Below are positions 14,589 through 16,350 of a stretch of 16,350 nucleotides of DNA, in pieces (position 1 is the first letter of the stretch; every line of letters starts with the position of its first letter). Below the pieces are notes generated by a model. That model searched no databases. It was not told where the DNA came from and worked only from the letters and a program-made list of their open reading frames with translations. A program made the position numbers and the translations under genes. Source of the stretch: JAUXFS01 sp050329575 (GTDB lineage Bacteria > Pseudomonadota > Alphaproteobacteria > Rhodospirillales > Defluviicoccaceae); the NCBI GenBank assembly GCA_050329575.1, contig JBHJOP010000033.1:1-16350 (forward strand), read 5' to 3'.

Positions 14589-15734
14589 TCACGGTTCGGG
14601 TTGGTCGGCTAGCGCCGCGATGGTGCGGGCGAGCAGCTTGATGTCGGTTCGGATCTCCTGGATGATCTCCTCGCGGCCGCGGCTCAGCTCCTCGATCAGA
14701 CGCGCGACGTAGACCTCGAGATTGCGGATGTGGGCTCGGCTGGCATCGTCGAGCCCCCCTCCGCCGGCGCGGGCGAGGCCGTCGGCGAGACGGCCGAGGA
14801 TCGGCTTGAGGTCGGTCTGTCCCTCCGCCAGCCGCAGCATCAGTTTCTGCTCGGTGCGCATCTGGTCGGCGAGGGTCTGGATCATCTCGCCCAGCTGGAC
14901 GAGGTTGGCGTGGGTGGCGATGCGGCTCTCCTCGCCGCGGGTGAGGGTGCGCTGCAGGTTTTCCAGGCCCTCCGCGGTCTGTTCCAGGAGCGCCTGGACA
15001 TAGATCGGGATCGGCTGATCGCCTTCCCCGGCGAGAGCGCCGCTGGAGAGCCGAGTGACCCCCGAGAGCCAGTCCTCGAGGTCGTTGTAGAAGCGGTTCT
15101 GGGCCTGGCCGAGCTGCAAGTCGAGGAAGCCGAGCACCAGCGATCCGCCGAGGCCGAACAACGACGACGAGAAGGCCGTGCCCATGCCGGCGAGCGGCGC
15201 CTCCAGCCCCCGTTTCAGATCGCCGAACACCCCGGCGAGGTCGCGGCTCTCCACCGACAGGCCGCGGATCACCTCGCCGATCGAGCCGATCGTCTGCAAC
15301 AGCCCCCAGAAGGTGCCGAGCAACCCGAGGAAGATCAGAAGACCGATGGTGTAGCGCGAGAGATCGCGGGACTCGTCGAGCCGGGAGGCGATGCCGTCGA
15401 GCAGCGAGCGGGTGGCCATCGCCGAGAGCGACAGCCGGCCCTTGCGCTCGCCCAGCATCGTCGCCATCGGCGCCAAGAGGCGCGGCGGTCGGGCTTCCGA
15501 GAGCGGCACCGCCTCGCTCCTGAACCCCTCGATCCAGCCGACCTCGGGGCCGAGCATGGTGACCTGGCGGAAGCTGTAGAGGATGCCGAGCAGCAGCACC
15601 CCGAGGATCAGGCCGTTGAGCGGCGCGTTGGCCAGGAAGGCGTCGCGGAGTGGCGCGACAAGCAGCGCGACGAGGACGACCACCGCGACGACGAACACCG
15701 CCATGCGGACCAGGAAACGTCGCGGCCGGGTCAT
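14589..15734 (-). CDS. MotA/TolQ/ExbB-like proton channel protein
   Basis: A 381-residue multi-pass inner-membrane protein. Predicted membrane helices are at about 10-28, 38-55, 129-152 and 182-207. The last two form the MotA/TolQ/ExbB core: FLGLLGTFWGLLQTIGSIG (135-153) and PLAGMGTAFSSSLFGLGGS (180-198). A cytoplasmic helical region of about 170 residues follows, including LENLQRTLTRGEES, MIQTLADQM and a final amphipathic stretch. It lies between a truncated OmpA-like gene (44-nt gap) and the MotB-like gene (15-nt gap). It would be the channel half of a stator-like complex with the MotB-like protein. Flagellar MotA is shorter and differs in the cytoplasmic loop, and ZorA of Zorya defence has a much longer tail, so neither name fits well. 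Confidence 0.87.
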   Translation of the reverse strand: MTRPRRFLVRMAVFVVAVVVLVALLVAPLRDAFLANAPLNGLILGVLLLGILYSFRQVTMLGPEVGWIEGFRSEAVPLSEARPPRLLAPMATMLGERKGRLSLSAMATRSLLDGIASRLDESRDLSRYTIGLLIFLGLLGTFWGLLQTIGSIGEVIRGLSVESRDLAGVFGDLKRGLEAPLAGMGTAFSSSLFGLGGSLVLGFLDLQLGQAQNRFYNDLEDWLSGVTRLSSGALAGEGDQPIPIYVQALLEQTAEGLENLQRTLTRGEESRIATHANLVQLGEMIQTLADQMRTEQKLMLRLAEGQTDLKPILGRLADGLARAGGGGLDDASRAHIRNLEVYVARLIEELSRGREEIIQEIRTDIKLLARTIAALADQPEP

Positions 15735-15778
15735 GCCGGGGGGCCGCTCCGTCGCTCAGCGTGTCTCGCCGGCGGCGA

Positions 15779-16350
15779 TCATCGCTCGATGACCGTGACG
15801 TCGACGCGGTCGGGCGGGCCGGACGGGACCTTGTCGCCGAGGGCGCGAACGTCGATGCGGCTGGACTTGATCCCACTCTCCATCAGGTGGGAGCGGATCG
15901 CCAGCGCCCGCGACAGCGACAGACGGCGCGCCTTGCTCGGGGATCCTTCGCCGTCGCCAGCATAGGCGAGCAGCTGCACGCGCATCGCTTCCGCAGATCG
16001 GAGCTCGCCGACGAGACCGTCGAGCGCCGCGCGGCCCGATTCCGTGAGCACCGCGTCGCCGGCCGGGAACGGGACCCGCACCGACCGTCCTGACGGCGCA
16101 GATCCATTCTCGCCGGATCGGGCGGCAAGCTGGATCGCGGCGGGGGTCGCGGTCGCCGCCGGCGCCGCTGCCGGCTGCGGGGCCGACGCCGCGCAGCCAG
16201 CCGGTCCGGGCGTCGGCGCCTCTGGTTCCGTCGGCGCCGCTTCGTCCGCCGCCATCTCCGGTTCGGGGGGGGCCACCGGTTCGGGTGCCGTCACCGCGGG
16301 TGGCTGGTCGTCCGTCGCCCGTGCGCCGCCGGGGATGTCGGCCAGGGCCG
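15779..16350 (-). CDS. OmpA-family C-terminal domain protein (5' end outside window)
   Basis: The reading frame is open from the stop at 15779 to the right edge, so about 190 residues are visible and the N-terminus is missing. A GTG at 16294 could be taken as a start, but the upstream codons (ALADIPGGARATDDQPPA) continue in frame with no stop and the family usually has a longer N-terminal part with a signal peptide. The visible N-terminal half is a Pro/Ala/Glu-rich linker. The C-terminal half is OmpA-like: VRVPFPAGDAVLTESG, MRVQLLAYAGDGEG, ARRLSLSRALAIRSHL, SSRIDVRALGD and PPDRVDVTVIE. This would bind peptidoglycan or scaffold in the periplasm. It is followed after 44 nt by the MotA-like gene, suggesting a three-gene envelope operon. 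Confidence 0.82.
   Translation of the reverse strand, partial: ALADIPGGARATDDQPPAVTAPEPVAPPEPEMAADEAAPTEPEAPTPGPAGCAASAPQPAAAPAATATPAAIQLAARSGENGSAPSGRSVRVPFPAGDAVLTESGRAALDGLVGELRSAEAMRVQLLAYAGDGEGSPSKARRLSLSRALAIRSHLMESGIKSSRIDVRALGDKVPSGPPDRVDVTVIER

Noticed and set aside
13422..15734. Zorya anti-phage system (ZorA/ZorB)
   Set aside because: The MotA-like/MotB-like pairing is reminiscent, but the channel protein is only 381 residues and lacks the long ZorA tail, the MotB-like protein carries the coiled coil instead, an OmpA-like gene precedes the pair, and no ZorC, ZorD or ZorE is visible. Genes beyond the right edge were not seen.
13422..15734. Flagellar motor genes motA and motB
   Set aside because: The channel topology, the long periplasmic coiled coil and the lack of any flagellar or chemotaxis neighbour argue against flagellar stators.
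16292..16294. GTG at 16294 as the true start of the OmpA-like gene
   Set aside because: The frame stays open with plausible coding sequence to the window edge, there is no ribosome site, and no signal peptide follows this codon.

Overview
The window is a very GC-rich, densely packed chromosomal segment with short or overlapping gene junctions, common GTG/TTG starts and long spurious antisense frames. The gene types (SufS plus zinc-type SufU, a PAS/GGDEF/EAL protein, a three-subunit-type molybdenum hydroxylase fragment, PhoX, a DUF2868/GTPase pair and a MotA-like/MotB-like/OmpA-like envelope cluster) suggest an alphaproteobacterium, perhaps near Rhodospirillales. That placement is an inference from family content; there is no rRNA or other marker here. 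I see no tRNA, rRNA, IS element, CRISPR array or prophage gene.

Layout. (1) 2-1434, plus strand: the end of a suf operon, a 5'-truncated sufS overlapping sufU. (2) 1534-5277, plus strand: one large c-di-GMP turnover protein with a degenerate receiver, four PAS domains, a GAF domain, and GGDEF and EAL domains that both keep catalytic motifs. (3) 5284-7179, minus strand, read from right to left: coxG-like, the [2Fe-2S] subunit and the FAD subunit of a xanthine dehydrogenase/CO dehydrogenase family enzyme. The large molybdenum subunit is absent. (4) 7293-9619, minus strand: phoX (Tat-exported alkaline phosphatase) followed by a Tat-signal rubredoxin. The promoter in front of phoX has three 11-bp-phased Pho-box-like repeats set 10 bp from a TATAAC -10 element. 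(5) 9620-9829: divergent intergenic region with that promoter and a long near-perfect hairpin. (6) 9830-13425, plus strand: a DUF2868 membrane protein translationally coupled to a DUF3482-type GTPase. (7) 13422-16350, minus strand, read from right to left: a truncated OmpA-like protein, a MotA/TolQ/ExbB-like channel and a MotB-like protein with a long coiled coil.

How the parts may work together. The suf genes mobilise sulfur for Fe-S clusters, which the hydroxylase small subunit would need. The PhoX/rubredoxin pair looks like a phosphate-starvation unit exported in folded form by Tat. The last two modules are both membrane or envelope systems of poorly known role. The points most worth following up are the Pho-type promoter and hairpin between phoX and the DUF2868 gene, the PhoX-rubredoxin pairing with an unusual rubredoxin site, the hydroxylase lacking its catalytic subunit, and the two envelope modules.
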